Part shown: in pieces, positions 37,118-45,783 of the stretch
Layout of the letters: every line of letters begins with the position of its first letter
How positions within the stretch are numbered: position 1 is the first letter of the stretch
Assembly (NCBI RefSeq): GCF_900100195.1
Contig: NZ_FNES01000004.1
Coordinates: forward strand, 99,209 to 163,208
DNA: 64,000 nucleotides
Reading direction: 5' to 3'
Source: Billgrantia gudaonensis
GTDB taxonomy: Bacteria; Pseudomonadota; Gammaproteobacteria; Pseudomonadales; Halomonadaceae
Notes under the pieces: generated by a model
What the model was told of the DNA's origin: nothing
What the model saw: only the letters and a program-made list of their open reading frames with translations
Database searches by the model: none
Program-made: the position numbers and the translations under genes

Positions 37118-39019
37118 TTACCACCCTTCGGCACGCAACCGATCGATGAGGCCATCGACGGGCATGGTGCCAAGGTTCTCGCCGCTGCGCGTACGCACGG
37201 CGACCGAGTCGGCCTCGACCTCCTTATCTCCTACCACCAGGAGATAGGGAACTTTCTGCAACGTATGCTCGCGGATTTTAAAGCCGATCTTCTCGTTCCT
37301 CAAGTCCGCCTTGACGCGCAGGCCGATTTTCTGCAAGCGCTGCTCCAGATTCAGGGCATAATCTCGCTGTGCGTCGGTGATGGTCATCACCACGGCCTGC
37401 TCCGGCGCCAGCCACAGCGGCATGGCGCCAGCGTAGTGCTCGATCAGAATGCCGATGAAGCGCTCGAAGGAGCCCAGGATGGCGCGATGCAGCATGACCG
37501 GCGTCTTGCGCTCGCCGTCCTCGTCGACGTATTGCGCCCCCAGACGTCCCGGCAGATTGAAATCGAGTTGCAGAGTACCACACTGCCAGACGCGATTGAG
37601 ACAGTCACGCAGGGAAAACTCGATTTTGGGCCCGTAGAAGGCACCCTCGCCCGGCTGCAGCTCCCAATCGAGACCTGTCGCATCGAGGGCCGCTTCCAAT
37701 CCGGCTTCGGCGCGATCCCAAAGCTCGGGCTCGCCGAGAAAGTCGTCTTCGGGGCGCGTGGACAGCTTGAGCTCCACGTCCTCGAAGCCAAGTTCCCGAT
37801 AGACCTTCAGGGTCAAGGCGATGAAGGCCTCGGCTTCGGCCTGGATCTGGCCTTCGGTGCAGAAGATGTGAGCGTCGTCCTGAGTGAAGGCGCGCACCCG
37901 CATCAGACCGTGCAGCGAACCGGACGGTTCGTTGCGATGACAGCTGCCGAACTCGGCAAGGCGCAGCGGCAGGTCACGATAGCTCTTCAGCCCCTGGTTG
38001 AACACCTGCACGTGACAGGGGCAGTTCATCGGTTTGACGGCGTACTCGCGCTTCTCCGACTCGGTGGTGAACATCAACTCACTGTAGTGCCCCCAGTGGC
38101 CGGATTTCTTCCACAGCGACAGATCCACCACCTGGGGCGTCTTGATTTCCTGGTAGCCGTGCTCGATCTGCACGCGCCGCATGTACTGCTCGAGCGCCTG
38201 ATAGAGGGTCCAGCCGTTGGGATGCCAGAACACCATGCCCGGCGCCTCTTCCTGGAGATGGAAGAGGTTCATGCGCTTGGCGAGTTTGCGGTGATCGCGT
38301 TTTTCCGCCTCTTCGAGACGCTTGAGATAGGCCTTGAGCTGCTTCTTGTCGGCCCAGGCCGTGCCGTAGATGCGTGTCAGCATCGGCTTCTCGGCATCGC
38401 CGCGCCAGTAGGCACCGGCCAGCTTGGTCAGCTTGAAGGCCTTGAGGTGGCGCGTGTTGGGCACGTGCGGCCCACGACACATGTCGACGTATTCCTCATG
38501 GTGGTAGAGACGGATGGTCTCCCCCTCGGGAATCTCGCGCACGATCTCCTGCTTGTAGGGTTCGTCGCGATGCAGGAAAGTCAGCATCGCCCGGTCGCGA
38601 TCGACGTACTCGCGCACCACGTCGTACTCGTGGTCGATCAGCGCTTTCATGCGCGTTTCGATGGCGGCCAGATCGTCCGGCGTCGCCGAGCGTCCGAAAT
38701 CGATGTCGTAATAGAAGCCGTCTTCGATCACCGGCCCGATGGCCATCTTGGCATCAGGATAGAGCTGCTTGACGGCATGGCCGATCAGGTGCGCACAAGA
38801 GTGGCGAATGATCTCGAGCCCCTCGGCATCCTTGGCGGTGATGATCGATACCTGAGCATCGCGATCAATGACATCGGCAGCATCGACGAGCTCTCCGTCG
38901 ATCTTGCCGGCCACGCACGCCTTGGCAAGGCCGGGACCGATCGACTCGGCCAATTGCATCACGGTCAGGGGTTCGTCGAAGGTTTTCTCGCTACCGTCGG
39001 GCAGGGTCACAATGGGCAT
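37118..39019 (-). CDS. thrS: Threonyl-tRNA synthetase
   Basis: A 633-residue class II synthetase. TGS domain at the N-terminus ([18 protein letters not shown]), an editing domain with the HxxxH pair in [11 protein letters not shown], a catalytic domain with motif 2 FRNEPSGS-type [17 protein letters not shown], and a C-terminal anticodon domain. AAAGGA precedes the ATG at 39019; sequence further upstream is not coding. It heads the thrS-infC-rpmI-rplT-pheST-ihfA run. Confidence 0.96.
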   Translation of the reverse strand: MPIVTLPDGSEKTFDEPLTVMQLAESIGPGLAKACVAGKIDGELVDAADVIDRDAQVSIITAKDAEGLEIIRHSCAHLIGHAVKQLYPDAKMAIGPVIEDGFYYDIDFGRSATPDDLAAIETRMKALIDHEYDVVREYVDRDRAMLTFLHRDEPYKQEIVREIPEGETIRLYHHEEYVDMCRGPHVPNTRHLKAFKLTKLAGAYWRGDAEKPMLTRIYGTAWADKKQLKAYLKRLEEAEKRDHRKLAKRMNLFHLQEEAPGMVFWHPNGWTLYQALEQYMRRVQIEHGYQEIKTPQVVDLSLWKKSGHWGHYSELMFTTESEKREYAVKPMNCPCHVQVFNQGLKSYRDLPLRLAEFGSCHRNEPSGSLHGLMRVRAFTQDDAHIFCTEGQIQAEAEAFIALTLKVYRELGFEDVELKLSTRPEDDFLGEPELWDRAEAGLEAALDATGLDWELQPGEGAFYGPKIEFSLRDCLNRVWQCGTLQLDFNLPGRLGAQYVDEDGERKTPVMLHRAILGSFERFIGILIEHYAGAMPLWLAPEQAVVMTITDAQRDYALNLEQRLQKIGLRVKADLRNEKIGFKIREHTLQKVPYLLVVGDKEVEADSVAVRTRSGENLGTMPVDGLIDRLRAEGW

Positions 39020-39164
39020 GCATACGTCCTTTGCGCAGTGGTGATCCATACCAGGGATCACATGTCGCGGTTGATGGCATAGGAAAAAGAAGCTGGCGCC
39101 AGCCGCGTATCCTAGCAGACGCCAAGCCGTTCGTGCCACGCCGCGACAGCGCTGCCGCAACGCA

Positions 39165-39190
39165 TCGGGGGTGCCCGAAGGCACCCCCGA
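39165..39190. terminator. Hairpin between thrS and the OmpA-like gene
   Basis: An 11-base-pair stem (TCGGGGGTGCC / GGCACCCCCGA) with a CGAA loop lies 59 bases after the OmpA-like stop on the minus strand. A T tract is lacking, so termination is probable, not certain. Confidence 0.55.
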
Positions 39191-39248
39191 TTGCCGGGCC
39201 AATGGCCCGTCCTTGCATCACCTTGGCACGCCTGAACGTGCCTGGACG

Positions 39249-39932
39249 TCAGTTGCTGATCTCGACCCGACGGTTCTGGGCGCGGCCCGCGTCGGTTTCA
39301 TTGGTGGCCACCGGACGCTCTTCTCCGTAGCCCATGGTACGCATGCGGCTGGCGTCGATGCCCTGGGAAACCAGGTAGTCCTTGACGGAGTCCGCGCGGC
39401 GCTGAGAGAGATCGCGGTTGTACTCGGCGCTACCGATGGAGTCGGTATGGCCGGCGATGTTGACGTTGATCTCGGTGTTCTCGCGCAGCGTCTCCGCCAC
39501 CTCATCCAGCGTGACCTCCGCAGCAGGGCGCAGCTCGGCCGAATCGAAGGCGAAGTTGACGTCACTGGAGAGCGTGACCGTCTCGAACTCGGGTTCCGGC
39601 TCGGGCTCGGGCTCCGGCTCGGGCATGGGTTCCGGCTCGGGTTCCGGCTCCGGGGTACGATCCGCACAAAGGAGCCCACCAATCGCGGCACCAGTGACAA
39701 ACCCCATGCCCGTACCGACCTCTTCGTCGGACTCGCTGCTCGTGGCATGACCGATACCGCCACCCACCAGACCACCAGCAATGCCGCACACGACCGGCTG
39801 CTGGTACCAGGCGCGCTTGTTGGAGGTATCGCTGGAAGCGCTTGAGGCCCCGCCGTCGATCGTGGTCGCACAGCCCGAAAGGCCGATGACCAGTGCAGAA
39901 CCCAGCAGCAATCCTGTCGTTGATGTTTTCAT
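39249..39932 (-). CDS. OmpA-family lipoprotein with proline-glutamate linker
   Basis: A 227-residue lipoprotein: lipobox LSGC with Cys21, a glycine-zipper stretch (GIAGGLVGGGIGHATSS near 50, TGMGFVTGAAIGGLL near 74), a Pro-Glu repeat linker (about 93-116), and a C-terminal OmpA/MotB peptidoglycan-binding domain (NFAFDSAELRPAA, HTDSIGSAEYNRDLSQRRAD, DAGRAQNRRVEI). It likely links the outer membrane to peptidoglycan. Two 25-base direct repeats lie upstream. Confidence 0.88.
   Translation of the reverse strand: MKTSTTGLLLGSALVIGLSGCATTIDGGASSASSDTSNKRAWYQQPVVCGIAGGLVGGGIGHATSSESDEEVGTGMGFVTGAAIGGLLCADRTPEPEPEPEPMPEPEPEPEPEPEFETVTLSSDVNFAFDSAELRPAAEVTLDEVAETLRENTEINVNIAGHTDSIGSAEYNRDLSQRRADSVKDYLVSQGIDASRMRTMGYGEERPVATNETDAGRAQNRRVEISN
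39585..39653 (-). repeat. Pro-Glu repeat tract in the OmpA-like gene
   Basis: Tandem six-base units (plus strand GGTTCC / GGCTCG type) encode alternating Pro-Glu in the linker of the OmpA-like lipoprotein, with one Met-Pro interruption. Such tracts change length by slippage. Confidence 0.8.
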
Positions 39933-40000
39933 GCAAGACTCCTTCTCTTCATCTATCCGTACAACTCGTCATGAGCAACGGACGTCCAGGGAAAATAATG

Positions 40001-40058
40001 ACCCGGCGCTTCTCCAGTGTAGATACTATCATCACCCGGCGTTCAATAGTGTAGAAGC
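40001..40058. promoter_or_regulatory. Pair of 25-base direct repeats upstream of the OmpA-like gene
   Basis: Two near-copies begin ACCCGGCG and end AGTGTAGA (40001-40025 and 40034-40058), 33 bases apart, at about -70 to -126 from the OmpA-like start. That is a plausible activator or repressor site. No regulator is identified. Confidence 0.45.
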
Positions 40059-40223
40059 TAAAACGGGCGATTCAAAACATTGGTATCTTGGCGAATGACT
40101 CGATCTCCCGAGCCGTCCATTCTCGACACTTCACCAGCCGCCTTGGGCGAGAGGGTGCAGCAGCGCCAGCAGCGATGCAAACGATATTTCGGCACTTTCA
40201 CACTCTTGCCGCATTGCCGCCCT

Positions 40224-40691
40224 TCAGTGAAGGCTCGCCGGCCAATTGCGGCGAAAGACCAGCACCGCCTGAGCGGCCTCGAGCACCGGTTCGCGCAGCT
40301 CGTTCTCGACCACCAGGCGCTCCTTGTCCTCGCGCATCCGATCGCGCGGAGCGAGTGCCTGGCGTGCCGAGTGAGTGTGGAGGTGGCTAGTGCGCGCATA
40401 GAGTTCGCCGAACACCCGGAAATCGTCCCGCTCGATCAATTGCGGGTCGAGAATTTCCAGCAGCACCTTGCAACGCCAGGCACCTTCGGTGATGTCGACC
40501 TGTTCCTGCAGCAGTGCCGAAGCGACCATTTCCAGGTTTTCCAGGCAGTTCTGGTGCGCCTGTCGCTGCTCGTCTTCGCGAAAGGCCTGGCGACGGCGAA
40601 CTTCACGCCATAGCGTTACGGCATAGGCGCCGAGCCCGGCGATGATCGCCAGCCCCAGCGCCAGCAGGATCAGGGCGGTGGTAGTCGTCAT
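40224..40691 (-). CDS. DUF2489 protein with one N-terminal membrane anchor
   Basis: A 155-residue protein: a transmembrane helix (ALILLALGLAIIAGLGAYAV), then a basic LWREVRRRQ and a helical cytosolic domain with ENLEMVASALLQEQVDITEGAWR. This matches DUF2489, of unknown function. GATATCCCATG has only weak upstream signal; the start at 40691 is chosen as the first residue of the anchor. Confidence 0.7.
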   Translation of the reverse strand: MTTTTALILLALGLAIIAGLGAYAVTLWREVRRRQAFREDEQRQAHQNCLENLEMVASALLQEQVDITEGAWRCKVLLEILDPQLIERDDFRVFGELYARTSHLHTHSARQALAPRDRMREDKERLVVENELREPVLEAAQAVLVFRRNWPASLH

Positions 40692-40767
40692 GGGATATCC
40701 ACGCGGTAAGGATGTGGGCGACGCATTGTATCGCATCACGCCACCGCATCAGACCCCCGAAGAAGCA

Positions 40768-41718
40768 CTATCCCCAGGCCCATCCGGTCGCATAGTGATC
40801 CAGCAGCAGCACACCGAAAACGCCAAGGATATAGCGAATCGAAAACCAGAATGCCGCCAACGGCGCACGTGGATCCTCTCCGCGCCACACCCGCCAGTTC
40901 CAGACCATGAAACGGGCGTTCAGCGCCATCACGCCCAGCAAGTAGAGCGCGCCGCTCATCCCGATGACGAACGGCAACAGCGTCACCGCTACGGTCAGCC
41001 AGCCATACAGCCACACCTGCAACCGGGTGAACGCTTCGCCATGGGTGACCGGCAGCATGGGCACGCCCGCCCTGGCGTACTCATCGCGCTTGTGGATCGC
41101 CAACGCCCAGAAATGGGGCGGCGTCCAGGCGAAAACGATCAGTACCAGCAACAGCGGCTCCGGCCCCAGTTGCCCGGACACCGCCGTCCACCCGAGCAGC
41201 GGAGGAGCAGCCCCTGCCAGCCCTCCGATGACGATGTTCTGAGGCGTGGCCCGCTTGAGAAAGGCCGTATAGATCAACGCATAGCCGAGCAGCGAGCCCA
41301 GGGTGAGCCAGGCCGTCAGCGCATTCACCTGCCACAGGAGCAGTCCGATGCCCGCCACCGACAGCAGAGCCGCCCAGGCCAGCGCCACTGGCGTGGGCAT
41401 GCGCTGACTGGCCAGGGGGCGCCGGGAGGTGCGCAACATCATCGCATCCAGACGACGATCGACCACGTGATTGAACGCCGCCGCCCCGCCGGCCGACAGC
41501 CCGATCCCCACGAGCCCGAACACCACCGCATGCGGCGAGGGCAGCGTAGGCGTCGCCAGTGCCATGCCCACCAGGGCACACACCAGCATCACGACCACCA
41601 CGCGCGGCTTGCACAAGGTGATCAGGTCGCGCCACGACCAGTTCGTCTGAGTCGCGGCGACGAGCGGGCTCTTCACGATGTCTCGGATGCCTTGGCGCTT
41701 GATTGCCGCATTAGCCAT
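40768..41718 (-). CDS. ctaB: Heme O synthase (protoheme IX farnesyltransferase)
   Basis: A 316-residue UbiA-family prenyltransferase with about nine helices. Asp-rich motifs are NHVVDRRLDAMMLRTSRRPL near residue 84 and the second YTAFLKRATPQNIVIGG region. It makes heme O for the oxidase encoded in the same operon. The start overlaps the ctaA stop by eight bases. Confidence 0.93.
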   Translation of the reverse strand: MANAAIKRQGIRDIVKSPLVAATQTNWSWRDLITLCKPRVVVVMLVCALVGMALATPTLPSPHAVVFGLVGIGLSAGGAAAFNHVVDRRLDAMMLRTSRRPLASQRMPTPVALAWAALLSVAGIGLLLWQVNALTAWLTLGSLLGYALIYTAFLKRATPQNIVIGGLAGAAPPLLGWTAVSGQLGPEPLLLVLIVFAWTPPHFWALAIHKRDEYARAGVPMLPVTHGEAFTRLQVWLYGWLTVAVTLLPFVIGMSGALYLLGVMALNARFMVWNWRVWRGEDPRAPLAAFWFSIRYILGVFGVLLLDHYATGWAWG

Positions 41719-42802
41719 GCGTCCACTCCTTGCCCGTTCGTTGTTCGTTCATCGCCTGGCGCTCTCCGCCGCAGCGCCATCGCCACACGGCCAGCACCAG
41801 ACCGATCACCAGCGCCACGGCACCGGCCGTGTGCAGCAGTGCCAGCCACAGCGGCAGCCACAGCAGTACATTGGCTACGCCCAGGCCCAGTTGGCCCCCA
41901 TAGACTGCCAGCAACCCACCCAGCCAGGGCCGCATGGCAGCCATGCGCCAGTGGCGAACGGTCAGCAGCACGATCACCCCACCCAGCAGCATGGCCCCGA
42001 GCCGGTGCCCGTGATGAATGGCCACCCGGGCCTCGGCATGCAGCTGGCCATGCAGGTAGTTGGGCCCCACGGTCTGGGTGAGATGGAACCCTTCGCTCCA
42101 GTCCATGCTCGGCCACCACTGGCCGTTGCAGGTGGGAAAGCCCTGACAGGCGATGCCCGCGTAGTTGCTGGATACCCAGCCGCCCAGCGCCAGTTGCAGG
42201 ACCAGCAAGCCGATCGCTGCGCCCCACAACGGCGTTAGGCGGCGCGGCACGGGAACGACGTCGGGTCGTCGATCGAACTGCCGCAGGCGAAGATGCAGCC
42301 ACAGAAAGAGCGTGAGTACCAGCAAGCCGCCCAGCAGATGCAGAGTGACCACCTGCGGCCACAGCCGGAGCGTCACGGTGAAAGCTCCGAACGCCCCCTG
42401 CACGAGGATGGCGACCAGCAGCGCCAGGTTGACCCGCCAGGGATAGCCGGGACGGCGGCGCAACCCGATGCCGAGAACCAGCAATGCGATCACCAGCAGC
42501 CCCAGCAGCGATGCGATGTAGCGATGCACCATCTCGACCCAGGCCTTGAAGGTCTCTAGTGGCGCATGGGGGGAATGCAGCAGCGCTCGTTCAGCATCCG
42601 GCACCACCAATTCACCGTAGCAGCCCGGCCAATCGGGGCAGCCGAGCCCCGCATCCACCAAGCGCGTCCAGGCGCCCACCAGAACCACCAAGGCCGTAAA
42701 AGCCACGCCAACGAGGCTCAGTGCCTTGAGCCAGCGCAGCCGAACGGTATCGGGCGGTGCTGTTCGTCCTTCCGACAGTCCCTGGGTCAACGAGTTGCTC
42801 AC
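41711..42802 (-). CDS. ctaA: Heme A synthase (COX15/CtaA)
   Basis: A 363-residue membrane protein with eight helices that oxidises heme O to heme A. Conserved histidines are in EMVHRYIASLLG, VVTLHLLGGLLV, HHGHRLGAMLLGG and LHTAGAVAL. Two cysteines lie in GLGCPDWPGC, and another pair in IACQGFPTCNG. I choose the GTG at 42802 because AAGGAG lies nine bases upstream; an upstream TTG has no site. It is coupled to ctaB. Confidence 0.92.
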   Translation of the reverse strand: MSNSLTQGLSEGRTAPPDTVRLRWLKALSLVGVAFTALVVLVGAWTRLVDAGLGCPDWPGCYGELVVPDAERALLHSPHAPLETFKAWVEMVHRYIASLLGLLVIALLVLGIGLRRRPGYPWRVNLALLVAILVQGAFGAFTVTLRLWPQVVTLHLLGGLLVLTLFLWLHLRLRQFDRRPDVVPVPRRLTPLWGAAIGLLVLQLALGGWVSSNYAGIACQGFPTCNGQWWPSMDWSEGFHLTQTVGPNYLHGQLHAEARVAIHHGHRLGAMLLGGVIVLLTVRHWRMAAMRPWLGGLLAVYGGQLGLGVANVLLWLPLWLALLHTAGAVALVIGLVLAVWRWRCGGERQAMNEQRTGKEWTHG

Positions 42803-42848
42803 CGTGCCTCGCTCCTTGTCAACGTCATCTCCTCGCAACGAGCACCGC

Positions 42849-43361
42849 TCACGGCTCGGGATTCATGCTCAGCAGACGCTCGACATCGTCGAGCACGTCA
42901 TTGGGGTCCACCTGTGCCGAGTAGCCCAACACCGCACGACCTTGCGGATCGACGACCCACAGCCGACCCGGCGTCTGCCACTGGGGCACCGAAGCCCACT
43001 GCACGACACTTTCGCCCGGCAACGGCTCGCCCTCACCGCCGACCCGCAGGCGGCTCACCCGTGGCGCCTCGCGCCCCAATGCCCGATGCAGGCGCCACCA
43101 CTGATCGGCCAAGCGCTCGCAGTCATCCGAGCAGTCGTAGGCCAACAACCAGTCGTCGTCGTCATGGCTCACGCTCTCGGTCAGCGGCCACTGGGCAAGT
43201 GCAGGCATGTCGGGATCCAGCTCCCCGTGGGCGGTTCGCTCTTCGGGAATGCCCACGCGCCACTCCACCATCCCCCACGCTACCACCATCGGTGCCGCGA
43301 AGATGGCAATCAACGCCAGCAACTTTAGGCGCTGACGGCGCGGATTCAACGACTGTGCCAT
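42849..43361 (-). CDS. Membrane-anchored thioredoxin-fold-like cytochrome oxidase-associated protein
   Basis: A 170-residue protein with one N-terminal helix (LLALIAIFAAPMVVAWGMVEW) and a periplasmic domain ending LWVVDPQGRAVLGYSAQVDPNDVLDDV, which recalls thioredoxin/Sco-type folds but has no CxxC (it has YDCSDDCERL). It lies between ctaA and SURF1, where a similar gene sits in Pseudomonas. It overlaps the SURF1 stop by 16 bases. Confidence 0.7.
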   Translation of the reverse strand: MAQSLNPRRQRLKLLALIAIFAAPMVVAWGMVEWRVGIPEERTAHGELDPDMPALAQWPLTESVSHDDDDWLLAYDCSDDCERLADQWWRLHRALGREAPRVSRLRVGGEGEPLPGESVVQWASVPQWQTPGRLWVVDPQGRAVLGYSAQVDPNDVLDDVERLLSMNPEP

Positions 43362-44116
43362 GCGTTGTCTTCCTCCTTCACTGAACCGCGCTCCATCGCC
43401 TCCGGATCGCGCCTGTGACCGCGACCTCTACGCCGGCCGCCCACGATCATCACTACCAGGGCCGCCAGAGCCAGCCCCCACCACTGCACGGCATAGCCGA
43501 GGTGACGGCTGGGGGGCATCACGCTGGGCTGCCACCACTCGGGGTAAGCGCCATCCCCCCCAGTCAGGTGCAGCCATCCCTCGTAGGCGAACCCCTCCCG
43601 GTCAGGCCACGCGTCAAGGTCGATGCGCTGCACGCGCCGACCTTCCCGGTTGGGCCCATACACCGGCGCCGACTCTCCCGCCGATTGCCACCGCCCTTCG
43701 ACGCTGACACGTCCCGATGGCGTCTCCGCCTCGGGCGTTTCGCGACTCGGTCCGGTGGCCAGAAAGCCCCGTTGCACCAGCCACAGTCGGCCTGAGTCAT
43801 CGCGCAGAGGAGTGAGCACGGCGACTCCCAGTTCCCCGTCTCGAGTGCGGTTATCGAGAAACAGAGTATGATCGGCGAGGTACTCGCCATGCAGGGTGAC
43901 CCGAGCACCATCGGGTGGCGTCGACGCAGGCGATTCGAGATGCGGCGCAGCATCCAGGCGCTCGAGGTAGGCACGCTTGTCGGCTGCACGCTCCCACTGC
44001 CATAGTCCCAGCAGAAGCCCGAGCACGATCACCAGCAACCAGAAGCCGTGCCACAGCCACCGACGCGTACCGCCGCGGCGATTTTGCGTCGTTTCCCCCT
44101 CCCTCGACCCTCTCAT
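43346..44116 (-). CDS. SURF1-family cytochrome oxidase assembly protein
   Basis: A 256-residue protein with two transmembrane helices (WLWHGFWLLVIVLGLLLGLWQW near residue 20 and LGYAVQWWGLALAALVVMIVG near 205) flanking a periplasmic domain; GxWQxxRxxxK-like LGLWQWERAADKRAYL is the SURF1 signature. It is needed for heme A insertion into CtaD in relatives. Start choice between 44116 and 44128 is uncertain. The start codon lies 10 bases from the divergent DUF2909 start. Confidence 0.85.
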   Translation of the reverse strand: MRGSREGETTQNRRGGTRRWLWHGFWLLVIVLGLLLGLWQWERAADKRAYLERLDAAPHLESPASTPPDGARVTLHGEYLADHTLFLDNRTRDGELGVAVLTPLRDDSGRLWLVQRGFLATGPSRETPEAETPSGRVSVEGRWQSAGESAPVYGPNREGRRVQRIDLDAWPDREGFAYEGWLHLTGGDGAYPEWWQPSVMPPSRHLGYAVQWWGLALAALVVMIVGGRRRGRGHRRDPEAMERGSVKEEDNAWHSR

Positions 44117-44126
44117 GGAGATTGAC

Positions 44127-44318
44127 ATGCTGCTTAAAGCCCTGATTGCCGCTGCTTTCATCGCCATCGTTGCCAGCATCGCCGCCGGTGCCGGCTTTCT
44201 GCTGACCGACGACACCCGCTCCCGCCGCCTGCTGGTGTCGCTCAAGGTGAGAATCGTCTTGACCCTCGTCCTGCTGGCTCTGCTGCTGTATGGCTTTCTG
44301 CTCGGCGAGCTGGGTTAG
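44127..44318 (+). CDS. DUF2909 twin-transmembrane protein inside the cox operon
   Basis: A 63-residue protein with two helices (LIAAAFIAIVASIAAGAGFLL and IVLTLVLLALLLYGFLLG) and the RRLLVSLKVRI connector typical of DUF2909. GGAG stands six bases before its start. It is the only plus-strand gene within the minus-strand cytochrome oxidase cluster, overlaps the ctaE stop by four bases, and begins 10 bases from the SURF1 start. Its promoter must lie in the SURF1 coding region. Confidence 0.8.
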   Translation: MLLKALIAAAFIAIVASIAAGAGFLLTDDTRSRRLLVSLKVRIVLTLVLLALLLYGFLLGELG

Positions 44319-45169
44319 AAAACGTAGACGAACAGAAACAAGCCGATCCACACCACATCCACGAAGTGCCAGTACCAGGCGGATGCCTCGAAACCGAAAT
44401 GGTGATCGGGCGAAAAGTGCTGACGATGGATGCGCGCCAGCATCGTCGCCAGAATCACCGTACCGATGATCACGTGCAGGCCGTGGAAGCCGGTGAGTAT
44501 GAAGAAGGTCGCACCATAGATACCCGCTTCCAGGGTGATGCCATAGTGAGCATAGGCCTCGTAGTACTCGACCCCCTGAATGACGATGAAGCACAGCCCC
44601 AGCAAGACCGTACCCGCCAGCCAGTTGCGGCAGGTCGCGCGATACCCCTCCTTGAGCGCTTCGTGGGCCACGGTGAGGGTGATGCTGGAAGAAACCAGTA
44701 TCAGGGTATTGACCAGCGGTAGCTGCCAGGGGCTGAGTACCTCACGCGGACCGGCAACGTCGCCCGGCGGATTCAGCAACGGCCAATGTGCGGTGAATTC
44801 CGGCCACAGCAGTGCCGCCACGCCCTTCTCGCCTTCGCCTCCCAGCCACGGCACGGCGAAGTTGCGCACGTAGAACAGCGCGCCGAAGAAGGCGGCGAAG
44901 AACATCACCTCAGAGAAGATGAACCAGCCCATGCCCCAGCGGAACGAGCGATCCATCTGGGCGTCGTAGAGCCCTTGGCGGGACTCGCGCACCACATCGC
45001 GGAACCATAGCGCCATGACGGCCAGAACACCGGCCAGACCGATGACCATGACCGGGCTGCCCGAGCCATGCACCAGCAGCATGCCCGTGCCCGCCATCAG
45101 CACGCCCACTGCCAGCGATCCAAGCGCCGGCCACTTGCTGGACGCCGGTACGTAGTAACTGCCACTCAT
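44315..45169 (-). CDS. ctaE: Cytochrome c oxidase subunit III
   Basis: A 284-residue membrane protein with seven helices. The Glu of helix III (FIFSEVMFFAAFFGALFY), and HGLHVIIGT and WYWHFVDVVWIGLF at the C-terminus, are diagnostic. It is translationally coupled to ctaG (ATGA) and overlaps the DUF2909 stop. Confidence 0.95.
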   Translation of the reverse strand: MSGSYYVPASSKWPALGSLAVGVLMAGTGMLLVHGSGSPVMVIGLAGVLAVMALWFRDVVRESRQGLYDAQMDRSFRWGMGWFIFSEVMFFAAFFGALFYVRNFAVPWLGGEGEKGVAALLWPEFTAHWPLLNPPGDVAGPREVLSPWQLPLVNTLILVSSSITLTVAHEALKEGYRATCRNWLAGTVLLGLCFIVIQGVEYYEAYAHYGITLEAGIYGATFFILTGFHGLHVIIGTVILATMLARIHRQHFSPDHHFGFEASAWYWHFVDVVWIGLFLFVYVF

Positions 45170-45762
45170 GATTGTTCTCCTTCCAGGCTCTGTGCACTCG
45201 CCTGCTGCGGCGCGTCGCGATCCTCCACCGGGTAGAGGGTGTAAACCAGGGTGACGGTGTTGACGTCATCGGGAAGATCACGCGACAGCTGGAACACCAG
45301 CGGAATCTCCCGCCGCTCACCGGCCCCTAGCCGCTGCTCCTGGAAGCAGAAGCAGCTGATCTTGCGTAGATGCAGTGAGGCCTTCGAGGGCGACACGCTG
45401 GGTACCGCTCGCCCCCAGCTTTCACCGTCACCATGATTGTCGAAGGTGAAGCTCACCTCAGTGGGCTGACCGGGATGCACTCGCAGCTGGCGCGTCTCCA
45501 CATCCAGCCCCCAGTTCAGCCCCGAGCCACTGCGCGTGATGAACTGCACGGTGACCAAGCGGGTCTCGTCCACACCATCGTGCATCACCGCCTGGGCCGA
45601 GTTATTGGTCTTGCCGTTCAGGCCGGTGACCTCGCAGAAGACGTCATAGAGCGGCACCAGAGCGAAGGCGAAGGCGAACATCCCCAGCAATGCCGCCACG
45701 CTTCGCCATACCGTGCGGCGCACGCCCTTGCGTGGATCGTCAGATGATTGCGGAGTCGTCAT
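45166..45762 (-). CDS. ctaG: Copper chaperone for cytochrome oxidase (COX11/CtaG)
   Basis: A 198-residue protein with one N-terminal transmembrane helix and a copper-binding CxC motif in KISCFCFQEQRL. LVPLYDVFCEVTGLNGK is the conserved post-membrane segment. It delivers copper to the CuB centre of CtaD. AGAGG precedes its start. Confidence 0.94.
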   Translation of the reverse strand: MTTPQSSDDPRKGVRRTVWRSVAALLGMFAFAFALVPLYDVFCEVTGLNGKTNNSAQAVMHDGVDETRLVTVQFITRSGSGLNWGLDVETRQLRVHPGQPTEVSFTFDNHGDGESWGRAVPSVSPSKASLHLRKISCFCFQEQRLGAGERREIPLVFQLSRDLPDDVNTVTLVYTLYPVEDRDAPQQASAQSLEGEQS

Positions 45763-45783
45763 GGCTCATCCTCTACGCCCCCT

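Noticed and set aside
37091-39082. 663-codon open frame opposite thrS
   Set aside because: Antisense shadow of a highly conserved synthetase gene.
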